From Muribaculaceae bacterium Isolate-037 (Harlan) (GTDB lineage: Bacteria > Bacteroidota > Bacteroidia > Bacteroidales > Muribaculaceae), in assembly GCA_003762615.1 (NCBI GenBank), contig RIAZ01000033.1, forward strand, positions 1 through 58,292: DNA of 58,292 nucleotides, given 5' to 3'. The translations under genes and the position numbers were made by a program. Below the pieces are notes generated by a model. It was not told the DNA's origin and did not search any database. It saw only the letters and a program-made list of their open reading frames with translations. Of this stretch, positions 32,781 through 41,608 are shown one piece after another. How positions within the stretch are numbered: position 1 is the stretch's first letter; each line of letters begins with the position of its first letter.

Positions 32781-35700
32781 ATGACAGAACATTCCACGCA
32801 CCCTGATACCATTAAAAGCCATCACGTCAGGAAAACCCTGAGGATAGTGGGCATATCTTTTGCCGCATTAATATCGGTAATACTGATTGCAATTGGCGGA
32901 CTCATATTATATTTCACCTCTCCACGCATCACCTCTCTGGTGAACCGCGAGGCAAGCAAGTATCTGAATGCTAAGGTGGAGTTTGAGAATATGGACTACA
33001 CACTATTCTCCACGTTCCCGATGCTGAAAGTGACAGCAGATTCCCTGACTGTAGTGTCGAAGTCGCTTGACACGCTTTCGCCTGAACAACGCCACTCTTT
33101 ACCTAAAGATGCCGACCGACTGCTATCCACCGGCAATATGCTCGTAGAGCTTAATATAATGAAGGCTCTCAAAGGGGATGTTGCAATAAGGGTCGCGGAA
33201 GTAGGTAATCCATCTCTGAATATGGTTGCATACGACAATGTGGTGAACAACTATAATATATTGCCCCATAGTCTTAAAATCAAGGAGATTCCTAACCTGG
33301 AGATTGATTCAATACGTATAACGGAACCGCTCTACATATCATATACCAATATCGCAGAAAAAACCAATGCTCGTGTAGCAATAAACGGTATGCAGATTTC
33401 CCGTAAGTTAAATCCCGGATTCTATGAGGTGATGCTCAATTCGGTTGCTGACGCATCTGTCGGAGACAAGAATATTATCAGCAGTCTACCCATCAATATT
33501 AACGGAGGCGTGGTCATGAAATCAAATCCGGCACGGCTACAGCTTTCCAATATGAATATTTATTCTGATGGTATACGCACCGTGACTAATATGGAGATGA
33601 AGGAGAGCGAAATCTCTTCATTCACCATGAATATCATTTCAAGCAACATGATAGAAGCCGCTAAAAATTTCGCAACCATGCTACCTCTTCAGTTGAGCAA
33701 AATATCCGGTAAACTTCCGGTTAATTTGGAGATAAATCTTACCGAACCATATTCTCTCGCGAATCTTGACAAGATGCAGAACCTTGACAGAAGTGGGACT
33801 CTTGGCGAGTGGACGATGGTCAACCTTATGCCGGCTTTCACAATACTCGCTGAAGTGAAAGATGCTGACCTGTCGTTATCTGCGATTGAGAAGGGCGTGC
33901 CTGACCTATCGGATTTCAATCTGAACGCATTCGCTGATATTGATCCCCACAACAGATATGCAAATTCCTTAGAGATAAGGGAATGCTCCCTAAAGGCAGG
34001 GAAATCCGATCTTGCAATCTCCGGAGAGGCTTCGGAGATATTATCCGGCAGTCCTCTCATAAACGCGAATATCAAGGGGGATGCTGACCTCGGACATATC
34101 ATCAGAAGATTCATCCCCTCCTCTCCTCTTACCATTGCCGGTGTCTTGTCGGGCAACACCGACGTATCATGCCGAGTGACGGATATTGCAACGGGAAAAG
34201 TGGAAAATCTTGATGTCAACGCCCGTCTAACCTCTCCAGCTCTAAATATAGCCGACAATGCCGGCAAGATCGCAGGCAACCTATCCGGCACATCCCTCCA
34301 AATAGACGCACATCTACCCTCTCTGTCGAAAGATTCCTTATCCAACGGCAGAATCAATCTGTATGCAAAATCCCGTAATACAGCGATAAAAGATCTCAAC
34401 GACTCTTCATCCCTCCTTCTCTCGGCTGCAAGCATAAAGGCATCATATTCCGCACGAATACTGAACGGCACTCCCTCGTCTGCCACTAAAGTAGCCATTA
34501 AGGCAGGAAGCGTAAAATCCTCCACCCCCACCGTAAGCATATCGGCTGACGATATAACGATGAATATCAGCGGAATATTACGCCATTCCCCATGGTCTCC
34601 AGCCTCTTATCTGAATACTGCACCATCATCGGCAAACGATTCATTGATTGCCGAGAAAGTGCATCACACCCCTCTCTATCTGGTGGCATCATTGCCATCT
34701 ACTGTGCAATCTCTCCTGACCATGCTTGACATGACCACCGATGTGAAGATCTCTTCCGGCACACTGCTCTCAAAGGGATATCCTGCCGAGAACAGATTTT
34801 CCGGACTATCGCTATGCTCCAATCTTGATACCCTCGACATAAGGAGTCTGCATGTGGAATCCCGCTCGACATCTGCCGACCTCGCTGCCAGGATCTCCAA
34901 TCTGCGGGGCTTCCTCACATCTTCCATACCTGCACCCCTATACGTGGATCTTGATGCCGACTTCTCGAACATCGACATAAACCAACTGTCGGGTACGTAT
35001 TATGCAGGCGTCAGTGCAATGACAGGCAGACAGGCAGACTATTCCGTACCAGCACCCGGTCCCTATACGGCAACAGACTCCCTATGCGTAGTCATCCCAC
35101 GGAATATTATAGCCAAAGCTAATCTCAAATCCGACAAAGCGGAGTATAAAGAATGGACATTCAGCCCGTTATCAACCGAGATAACGACCCACAACGGAAT
35201 CGCGAGGATCGGGAAGCTTCGGATAGGGTCTGACTTCTGCAATGCCGACATTGACTGGACTTATTCCACCGAGGATCTCGGCAACATATTCATGCATCTA
35301 ATGGCAGACGTGGATAATTTTGATCTTGACAGGTTCTTCACGACATTCCCAACCCTGCCGGAATCATCTCCGGCTCTTGCCAATCTGTCGGGGATAATCT
35401 CGGTAAATGTGGAGGGCGACTTCAAAATGTTCCCTTCTATGTTTCTCAACACACCCTCTCTCAGTGGTGATGCGAGCCTGACATGCGACAGCCTTGAATA
35501 TACCACCGACAACAAAATAATACGTCTCTTCATGCGCAACGGTAAAGGACCTGTAAAAGTGGATGATTTCACAGCCCATGCCTCATTCCACGACAATCTA
35601 CTGCAAGTGGATCCGTTCAGCATACACTGCGGACCATACGAAGTAATGGCAGGAGGCGTCAACAATCTTCAGGGAGAGATATATTACCACGTCGGGATGA

Positions 35701-35942
35701 TGCATCTGCCCTTCATGTTCCCATTCGGAGTCAATCTTGTAGGCAATTTCCATCATCCGGAGATACGTTTCGGAGGGAAAGGGATAAAGGATGGTCGCGA
35801 ACGTGAGATCGCCTCTCATATCGAAGACTCCGCCGATGTCAACATTATGCGACAATTGCGCCAAGGATGGCTGCTTTTTATAGAAAATGCCGCCAAATAT
35901 GATGCTAAAAACAATCATGACTATGTTTTTAACGTTAAATAG
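32781..35942 (+). CDS. AsmA-like inner-membrane-anchored protein
   Basis: A 1053-residue protein with one N-terminal membrane helix (IVGISFAALISVILIAIGGLILYF, about 26-50). It continues with the AsmA-type opening ITSLVNREASKYLNAKVEFENMDYTLFSTFPMLKV. The remainder is a long beta-rich periplasmic region with a conserved C-terminal block (DVDNFDLDRFFTTFP, PVKVDDFTAHASF, MMHLPFMFPFGVNLVGNFHHP). AsmA-family proteins are thought to form hydrophobic grooves that move phospholipids to the outer membrane. It is followed after 14 bases by the HAD-AroB fusion, so the two probably share a transcript. No clear promoter was found in the 121-base upstream gap. Confidence 0.83.
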   Translation: MTEHSTHPDTIKSHHVRKTLRIVGISFAALISVILIAIGGLILYFTSPRITSLVNREASKYLNAKVEFENMDYTLFSTFPMLKVTADSLTVVSKSLDTLSPEQRHSLPKDADRLLSTGNMLVELNIMKALKGDVAIRVAEVGNPSLNMVAYDNVVNNYNILPHSLKIKEIPNLEIDSIRITEPLYISYTNIAEKTNARVAINGMQISRKLNPGFYEVMLNSVADASVGDKNIISSLPININGGVVMKSNPARLQLSNMNIYSDGIRTVTNMEMKESEISSFTMNIISSNMIEAAKNFATMLPLQLSKISGKLPVNLEINLTEPYSLANLDKMQNLDRSGTLGEWTMVNLMPAFTILAEVKDADLSLSAIEKGVPDLSDFNLNAFADIDPHNRYANSLEIRECSLKAGKSDLAISGEASEILSGSPLINANIKGDADLGHIIRRFIPSSPLTIAGVLSGNTDVSCRVTDIATGKVENLDVNARLTSPALNIADNAGKIAGNLSGTSLQIDAHLPSLSKDSLSNGRINLYAKSRNTAIKDLNDSSSLLLSAASIKASYSARILNGTPSSATKVAIKAGSVKSSTPTVSISADDITMNISGILRHSPWSPASYLNTAPSSANDSLIAEKVHHTPLYLVASLPSTVQSLLTMLDMTTDVKISSGTLLSKGYPAENRFSGLSLCSNLDTLDIRSLHVESRSTSADLAARISNLRGFLTSSIPAPLYVDLDADFSNIDINQLSGTYYAGVSAMTGRQADYSVPAPGPYTATDSLCVVIPRNIIAKANLKSDKAEYKEWTFSPLSTEITTHNGIARIGKLRIGSDFCNADIDWTYSTEDLGNIFMHLMADVDNFDLDRFFTTFPTLPESSPALANLSGIISVNVEGDFKMFPSMFLNTPSLSGDASLTCDSLEYTTDNKIIRLFMRNGKGPVKVDDFTAHASFHDNLLQVDPFSIHCGPYEVMAGGVNNLQGEIYYHVGMMHLPFMFPFGVNLVGNFHHPEIRFGGKGIKDGREREIASHIEDSADVNIMRQLRQGWLLFIENAAKYDAKNNHDYVFNVK

Positions 35943-35956
35943 CTAAAACATTAATC

Positions 35957-37678
35957 ATGGATAATAATTTCCCGAAGGAAATATGCGCCGCACTAATCGA
36001 TATGGACGGCGTGCTTTACGATTCAATGCCCTTCCATGCCCGGGCTTGGCACTCAATGATGGAGGAACAGGGCATCTCCACATCCCCCGATGAGTTTTTT
36101 CTTTATGAGGGGATGACCGGTGCCGCCACAATAAATCTCATATTCAACCGTGAGCTTCAACGTGATGCCACGGAGAAAGAGAAAAAAGACCTATATGCAC
36201 GTAAGTCGGAGCTTTTCGTGCAGTATGGTCAGAAGAAGCCAATGCCGGGTGCCGACAGGATGCTCCGCGCCTTCATGAAAGCCGGTATCAAACGGGTGCT
36301 TGTCACCGGATCCGGTCAATCCAGCCTTCTTGACAGCCTTAACGTAGACTATCCCGGAGCATTCCCGGCAAATCTGCGCGTAACGGCACACGACGTCACC
36401 CATGGCAAGCCGCAACCGGAACCTTACCTGAAAGGTGCTATGAAAGCCGGCGTTGAGCCTAAGCAGTCCATAGTCGTGGAGAATGCCCCGCTTGGAGTGC
36501 GTGCAGGAAAAGCCGCCGGATGCTTCACTATTGCCGTGACCACAGGTCCGATTCCTCGTGAGGAGTTTGAGAAAGAGGGAGCCGACATGATTTTCGGCTC
36601 CATGGATGAGTTCGCCGACTGGCTGGAAAGCGTATTGCCGGATAAATTCAACGATATTATCGACAATGCGGTCAACTCTCTTGATGCAACAACCCTTACA
36701 ATAGTCACCGACAGCAATGTGGAGAAAGCGGTATTCCCGCTGCTCTCCAATTCTAAATCGCTTGCCCGCGCCAACAAGGTGGTTCTCACTCCCGGTGAGG
36801 ATCATAAGAATCTGGATTCCGTAATCAATATATGGAATGCGCTGGAAGAGACAGGAGCAACGAGAAAAAGCGCACTCATAAATATCGGCGGTGGATTGGT
36901 CACTGACATAGGTGGGTTTGCTGCCGCCACATTTAAACGAGGCATACGGGTAATCAACGTGCCCACAACCCTATTGGGTGCCGTGGATGCAGCCACCGGA
37001 GGAAAGACAGGCATGAATTTCAATGGTCTTAAAAATGAGATCGGTGCTTTTCATATCCCCTCTGACGTAATTATCTCTGCGTTGCCACTCACCACATTAT
37101 CCCGTAAGGAACTGATTTCCGGATATGCGGAGATGATAAAGACTGGACTCATAGCCGATGCCGCACTCTACCGAGAGCTGTCTGACGTGGAGAGCGTGAT
37201 TGCCGACACCGACCGACTTGAAAAGGCTATGAAACGCTGCGTGGAGATCAAAGAGGATGTAGTGGCTCAGGATCCAACGGAGAAAGGGCTAAGGAAGATT
37301 CTCAATTTCGGTCACACAGCAGGACACGCGTTCGAGAGCCTTGCTATAGAACGCCATACACCCCTCGCTCATGGTGAGGCGGTAGCCCACGGCATGCTTG
37401 TAGAATTAATTCTCAGCCACATGCTGAAAGGATTCGACTCAATGGAGGTGCACCGCTATGCCAACGAGATTCTCAAACCGGTATATCCTCGCGTGGCAAT
37501 CAAGTGTGATGACGTGCCGCTCTTAATCGGATTAATGGCGCATGACAAGAAGAATGCCTCCTCCGGACATCCCAACTTTACCCTACTTCTTGAACCCGGG
37601 GTGCCGGCGATAGATTGTATCCCCCAACTGAAAGAGATTGAGGCCGCCCTTGACATCTACAACGATATGATGCATTGA
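35957..37678 (+). CDS. aroB: HAD phosphatase fused to 3-dehydroquinate synthase
   Basis: A 573-residue two-domain enzyme. Residues 1-220 are a HAD-superfamily hydrolase of the beta-phosphoglucomutase type, with nucleophile Asp15 and Asp17 in LIDMDGVLYDS, then LVTGSGQSS and KPQPEPYLKG, and the acidic motif VVENAPLGVRAGKAAG. Residues about 240-573 are dehydroquinate synthase. They include INIGGGLVTDIGGFAAATFKRG, VPTTLLGAVDAATGGKTGMN, KNEIGAFH, SGYAEMIKTGLI and NFGHTAGHAFES, with the zinc-binding Glu and His residues. The AroB half makes 3-dehydroquinate from DAHP, step 2 of the shikimate pathway. There is no internal stop or frameshift and the linker is short. The HAD substrate is unknown. Confidence 0.9.
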   Translation: MDNNFPKEICAALIDMDGVLYDSMPFHARAWHSMMEEQGISTSPDEFFLYEGMTGAATINLIFNRELQRDATEKEKKDLYARKSELFVQYGQKKPMPGADRMLRAFMKAGIKRVLVTGSGQSSLLDSLNVDYPGAFPANLRVTAHDVTHGKPQPEPYLKGAMKAGVEPKQSIVVENAPLGVRAGKAAGCFTIAVTTGPIPREEFEKEGADMIFGSMDEFADWLESVLPDKFNDIIDNAVNSLDATTLTIVTDSNVEKAVFPLLSNSKSLARANKVVLTPGEDHKNLDSVINIWNALEETGATRKSALINIGGGLVTDIGGFAAATFKRGIRVINVPTTLLGAVDAATGGKTGMNFNGLKNEIGAFHIPSDVIISALPLTTLSRKELISGYAEMIKTGLIADAALYRELSDVESVIADTDRLEKAMKRCVEIKEDVVAQDPTEKGLRKILNFGHTAGHAFESLAIERHTPLAHGEAVAHGMLVELILSHMLKGFDSMEVHRYANEILKPVYPRVAIKCDDVPLLIGLMAHDKKNASSGHPNFTLLLEPGVPAIDCIPQLKEIEAALDIYNDMMH

Positions 37679-37736
37679 TTCAGAGAGTATAAATCTTAGG
37701 AATCCCGAGCCTCCTAAAATTCTTAATAAAAAAATT

Positions 37737-37769
37737 CACGGGCACCGAACCATTTATTCGGTGCCCGTG
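37737..37769 (+). terminator. Terminator after the HAD-AroB gene
   Basis: A perfect 13-bp stem (CACGGGCACCGAA with TTCGGTGCCCGTG) with a 7-base loop, followed by TTATATTAT. It lies 59 bases after the stop. Confidence 0.8.
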
Positions 37770-37779
37770 TTATATTATC

Positions 37780-37921
37780 GTAAGACGGCTGAAAAGCCGA
37801 CACAAGATGAAAAAATGAACCCTCCGGGGTTCTCAAGATATACTGCTATAAGCGTTCTGAAAAAGTTGTTATTGTTGTTTTAATTGAAGGAAATCAGGCT
37901 GACGTGAGTCAGCCTTTTTCT
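37780..37921 (+). ncRNA. Candidate structured small RNA with three tetraloop hairpins
   Basis: Between two converging genes and beyond the aroB terminator lie three compact hairpins. CGGCT/AGCCG has a GAAA loop (37786-37799). GAACCC/GGGTTC has a TCCG (UNCG-type) loop (37817-37832). AGGCTGAC/GTCAGCCT has a GTGA (GNRA-type) loop (37896-37915) and is followed at once by a T-rich tail, as in an intrinsic terminator. Stable tetraloops on every stem and an independent terminator suggest a small RNA of about 130-150 bases. The promoter is not convincing, so processing from the aroB transcript is also possible. Confidence 0.45.
37896..37921 (+). terminator. Intrinsic terminator of the candidate small RNA
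   Basis: An 8-bp perfect stem with a GTGA loop, followed by TTTTTCTATTTC. This is the best-formed rightward terminator in the gap, although no protein gene remains upstream of it after the aroB terminator. Confidence 0.75.
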
Positions 37922-37967
37922 ATTTCATAGATATGCAACCGTCCTTGATTCAGCATCCTTACAGTCT

Positions 37968-38792
37968 CTACATCTCCTCTACGCTATATGGTTCAAACGT
38001 AACCAACTTACGTATGAGATCTCCGGGCAACGGGGTGTTGAGCGGACCGTCAACAACAGACTCCTCATCAAATGTACTCATGTTATAGGGCGGATCATCG
38101 TTGAAATAGACAACAGCAGGCACTTCTCCCCTCTCATTACCACGGCTACGCCACGACATGACACATTCCGGCACAACCACCATATTCATCTGCAGCTTGG
38201 CGTTCCACACATAATCTGCAATCGGGGTTATCACATCCGCATCTATATTCTCTATAGCCCTTATCTTACCTTTGAGATCACCTTTACGCGACATGGAGGC
38301 TGCACACTCCACATGGAGCAATACAAACTCATGATCCTCAATAGCCTCTATGGCTGCATCCGCCATGCCCCGAAGCATGTTATCTCCATCAAAATGACAG
38401 GTTCTCATATCGAGCGGCGTCAGCAATGCCATCTTACCGATACCCCGTATTGCCGGATGTGCAGAAATCACAACACCATGACCCGAAAACTTCGGTATCA
38501 CAAAATAGTCTATCCCCTTATCTGCCTCACCGACCGATTCTGAACGACCGAAATGATCCAACTCTTCTCCACTCGGTGGGGTCTTGCGGAAATCAAAACC
38601 CAAAAGAGAGAGAATAGCATTCGTCTTGGTAAGCGGTACGTCATCCGCCAATGTCATGATACTGCCGCAACATCCGCACTTTGCCAAGGCATCGAGCGAC
38701 GGAGTGGCGGCAAGCATAAGCGGAGTGCGTCCTTCCAACTCCAAGTCAGGTATATCCGCAATTCCTGAAACTATTATAAATATCGTTTTCAT
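37968..38792 (-). CDS. Catalytically degenerate paralogue of the homoserine-kinase-like phosphomutase family
   Basis: A 274-residue protein that aligns with the ends of the 405-residue proposed homoserine kinase at 53122. GRTPLMLAATPSLDALAKCG matches GMTPLEAADSPALDELARRG, and EFVLLHVECA with ENIDADVITPI matches FVFLHIEASD with ENLDHRVVCPL. About 130 internal residues are absent, and every metal or phosphate ligand recognisable in the longer protein is replaced. GDGMAD becomes VSGIAD (Asp10 to Ser9), GSEIAHLSLLGY becomes TKTNAILSLLGF, SDEAGHEGD becomes AASMSRKGD, and the DHPTP and HTSD motifs are missing. The reading frame is intact, so it is probably an expressed pseudoenzyme, perhaps a regulator or binding protein. 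A 16-bp palindrome lies six bases upstream of its start codon. Confidence 0.75.
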   Translation of the reverse strand: MKTIFIIVSGIADIPDLELEGRTPLMLAATPSLDALAKCGCCGSIMTLADDVPLTKTNAILSLLGFDFRKTPPSGEELDHFGRSESVGEADKGIDYFVIPKFSGHGVVISAHPAIRGIGKMALLTPLDMRTCHFDGDNMLRGMADAAIEAIEDHEFVLLHVECAASMSRKGDLKGKIRAIENIDADVITPIADYVWNAKLQMNMVVVPECVMSWRSRGNERGEVPAVVYFNDDPPYNMSTFDEESVVDGPLNTPLPGDLIRKLVTFEPYSVEEM

Positions 38793-38798
38793 GAATCA

Positions 38799-38814
38799 AA
38801 TATTACGTAATATT
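38799..38814. promoter_or_regulatory. Perfect 16-bp palindrome upstream of the pseudoenzyme gene
   Basis: AATATTACGTAATATT is a perfect palindrome immediately upstream of the leftward start codon. It could be an operator for a dimeric repressor, or chance in an AT-rich gap. Confidence 0.3.
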
Positions 38815-39189
38815 GCCATTCATACAATGGCTCATTTCCTCAGAGCTGCCTGAATCGCCGGCAAATTGCAGCCATTCAGCCGCAACACGACAACCACACC
38901 GACAGACCCCAATACAAAATTAATGAAATTCTCTGACTTTACAAGACTAAGACTCCATCTAATATTCTCATTTTACCCAATCATGTTAAATTTACTCAAT
39001 TTGATTATATTTTATCATTTCATCCAACTGATTTCATTTGGCTATCAGTCTTTTTTTTACTAACTTTGCACAATCTTTTGTCACATAACTCATGAATCTT
39101 ATGTCTGGCAAGTCGCGGTTTGCATTATCCCGACAGTCGGCATTGCATCATGTAAATTTTCAAGATATTAGAAAACAACATTATCACAC
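38815..39189. promoter_or_regulatory. Intergenic region and promoter upstream of the export operon
   Basis: This 375-base gap has no gene. It holds a consensus promoter at 39037-39068: TTTGG, a 19-20-bp spacer, then TAACTTTG. The predicted start is near 39075, leaving a leader of about 115 bases. The promoter words match those of the invertible segment at 4725. Confidence 0.75.
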
Positions 39190-41601
39190 ATGAAAATGAG
39201 GCGTATATTACTATCTCTTCTAATGTTCTGCTCATTATCGGCCCTTGCAATGACCGATGATCAGGTCATTGCCTACATCAAACAGCAATCAGCTGCCGGA
39301 AAGACAGAGCAACAGATCGGTAAAGAACTTCTTGCCAAGGGTGTAACCCCCGAACAAGCCGAACGTATCAAGGCGAGATTCGAGGCACAACAAGGCAGCG
39401 AGACTGCCGTGACCACGCAAAGTGTAAGCTCCATGAACCGTGAGCGCAGACACGATTCCAGCAATGACGAGACTGTCGGCAAAATGGATGAAATCGACAG
39501 GGAAATAGATGAGGGCGGCGACGGAATTGTCAGCGCACGCCAGATCTACGGTCATAAGGTGTTCAATTCAAGAGCCCTGACCTTCGAGCCAAGCGATAAT
39601 CTTGCCACTCCGCAGAACTATCGTCTGGGTCCCGGTGATGAAGTGATAATCGACATCTGGGGAACGTCAGAAGACCATCTGCGCCAGACAATCTCTCCGG
39701 AAGGAAGCATAATGATAAGCCAGGTCGGACCTGTATATCTCAACGGCATGACTATAGCTGATGCCAACCGCCATGTCAAGGGGATTTTTGCTAAGAAATA
39801 TGCCGGTGTGACTGATGCTGAGACCGATGTGCAAGTCACTCTCGGGCAAGTACGCACCATACAGGTTGACATAATGGGTGAGGTAGCGACTCCCGGTACA
39901 TTCCGTCTTTCGCCTTTCTCTTCAGTATTCCACGCCCTATATCGTGCAGGCGGTATCAACAGCATCGGTTCGTTGCGTAACATTCAGGTGCTCCGCAACG
40001 GCAAGAAGATAGCCGGTGTCGATATCTATGACTATCTCTTCGACGGCAAGACTGCCGGAAATATCAGGCTTCAGGAAGGGGATGTAATCATTGTGCCCCC
40101 ATACGAACAGCTCGTCAACATCGATGGTAACGTGAAACGTCCGATGTATTATGAGATTAAACCGGGCGAGACAATACAGACTGTAATTGACTATGCCGGT
40201 GGTTTCACAGGCGACGCTTATTCCGGCATGGTGAGACTTGCCCGCCAGTCTGCCACAGAGAATGAGCTATACAACATTGACCGCGAAGAATTTGCATCCT
40301 ATCGTCTTAAAGACGGCGACATACTTACCGTAGGCACTATCCTCGACAGATATGCCAACAGGGTAGAGCTGAAAGGTGCTGTATATCGTCCCGGCATGTT
40401 TGCCATCAACAAGGAATTGTCTACTGTAGGACAGTTGATCAAGAAAGCTGATGGTCTTACTGATGATGCTTATGCCGATCGTGTGCTTCTGTATCGCGAA
40501 GGTCCGGAACTACAGCTCGAGGTATTGTCGCTTGATCTAAAAGCTATCCTCAACGGCACAGCTCCCGATGTGAAACTCAAAAGGAATGACCTTCTCGTAA
40601 TCTCCAGCATAAAGGAGATACAAGACAGAGGTCAGCTATCGATTCAGGGTCATGTGGCTCGTCCCGGCACGTATCCATTTGCCGACAACACCACCCTTGA
40701 AGACCTTATCCTTCAGGCTGGCGGTCTGCTTGACGGTGCATCTACCGCACGTGTCGACATCTCCCGCCGTATCGTGAATCCGTCATCAACGACTCCGACC
40801 GAACAACTTTCGGAAAATTACTCTATCTCCGTTGTCGGCGGTCTTGCCCAGGGTGAGGGTCAGAACTTCATCATGAAACCCTACGACGTGGTGATCGTCA
40901 GAAGAAGTCCCGGATATGTGCCGCAGGAGATGGTAAACATTGGCGGCGAGGTATTGTTTGCCGGCAACTATGCTTTGGAGAAACGCAACGAGCGTCTGTC
41001 AAGCATTATCAGTCGTGCAGGTGGTCTTATTGAAGGCGCGTACACAAAGGGTGCATATCTCACCCGAAAACTGACAGATGAGGAATACAAGATGCGTCAG
41101 GAGACATTGCGTCTCGCAATGTCAAATCAGGATGGTCATGGCGACTCTATCTCTCTCAGTAAGATTCAAGTTTCTGACAGATATAGCGTAGGTATCGATC
41201 TCGAGAAAGCCATTGCTTATCCCGGCAGCACATACGACGTGATCGTACAGCCCGGCGATGTGCTTTTCATCCCCGAGCAGCAGAGCACCGTAAAGATTGC
41301 GGGCGACGTAATGTTCCCCAACACTGTAGTGTTCGTCCCGGGCAAGAAGCTCAGCTATTATATTGATCAGGCAGGTGGCTACGGTCAGCGTGCCAAGAAG
41401 GGTAAAGCCTTCATCGTTTACATGAATGGATCTGTGGCGAAAGCTAAACGGAATACCCCTATAGAACCCGGTTGCCAGATTATCATTCCATCCAAACCGG
41501 AAAAGATGGGCACGGACTGGACGAAAGTGCTGGCCCTTGCCACAAGCTTCAGTTCTGTCGCGACAATGGCGGCCACAATCACAAACATATTCAAGAAATA
41601 G
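39190..41601 (+). CDS. Wza-like polysaccharide export protein with multiple SLBB domains
   Basis: An 803-residue exported protein (signal peptide to about 20, MKMRRILLSLLMFCSLSALA, no lipobox). A helical segment follows (DQVIAYIKQQSAAGKTEQQI and CEQAERIK-like residues to about 65). The Poly_export domain begins at about 135 (YRLGPGDEVIIDIWG). Several SLBB beta-grasp repeats follow, recognisable by recurring (V)(N)I(x)G(x)V(x)RP(G)(x)Y and AGG words (RTIQVDIMGEVATPGTF, QLVNIDGNVKRPMYY, RVELKGAVYRPGMF, QLSIQGHVARPGTY, EMVNIGGEVLFAGNY, STVKIAGDVMFPNT). A hydrophobic C-terminal helix follows. It should form the outer-membrane/periplasmic export channel for capsule or exopolysaccharide. It is much longer than E. 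coli Wza because of the extra SLBB repeats. Confidence 0.9.
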   Translation: MKMRRILLSLLMFCSLSALAMTDDQVIAYIKQQSAAGKTEQQIGKELLAKGVTPEQAERIKARFEAQQGSETAVTTQSVSSMNRERRHDSSNDETVGKMDEIDREIDEGGDGIVSARQIYGHKVFNSRALTFEPSDNLATPQNYRLGPGDEVIIDIWGTSEDHLRQTISPEGSIMISQVGPVYLNGMTIADANRHVKGIFAKKYAGVTDAETDVQVTLGQVRTIQVDIMGEVATPGTFRLSPFSSVFHALYRAGGINSIGSLRNIQVLRNGKKIAGVDIYDYLFDGKTAGNIRLQEGDVIIVPPYEQLVNIDGNVKRPMYYEIKPGETIQTVIDYAGGFTGDAYSGMVRLARQSATENELYNIDREEFASYRLKDGDILTVGTILDRYANRVELKGAVYRPGMFAINKELSTVGQLIKKADGLTDDAYADRVLLYREGPELQLEVLSLDLKAILNGTAPDVKLKRNDLLVISSIKEIQDRGQLSIQGHVARPGTYPFADNTTLEDLILQAGGLLDGASTARVDISRRIVNPSSTTPTEQLSENYSISVVGGLAQGEGQNFIMKPYDVVIVRRSPGYVPQEMVNIGGEVLFAGNYALEKRNERLSSIISRAGGLIEGAYTKGAYLTRKLTDEEYKMRQETLRLAMSNQDGHGDSISLSKIQVSDRYSVGIDLEKAIAYPGSTYDVIVQPGDVLFIPEQQSTVKIAGDVMFPNTVVFVPGKKLSYYIDQAGGYGQRAKKGKAFIVYMNGSVAKAKRNTPIEPGCQIIIPSKPEKMGTDWTKVLALATSFSSVATMAATITNIFKK

Positions 41602-41608
41602 TCTGACC

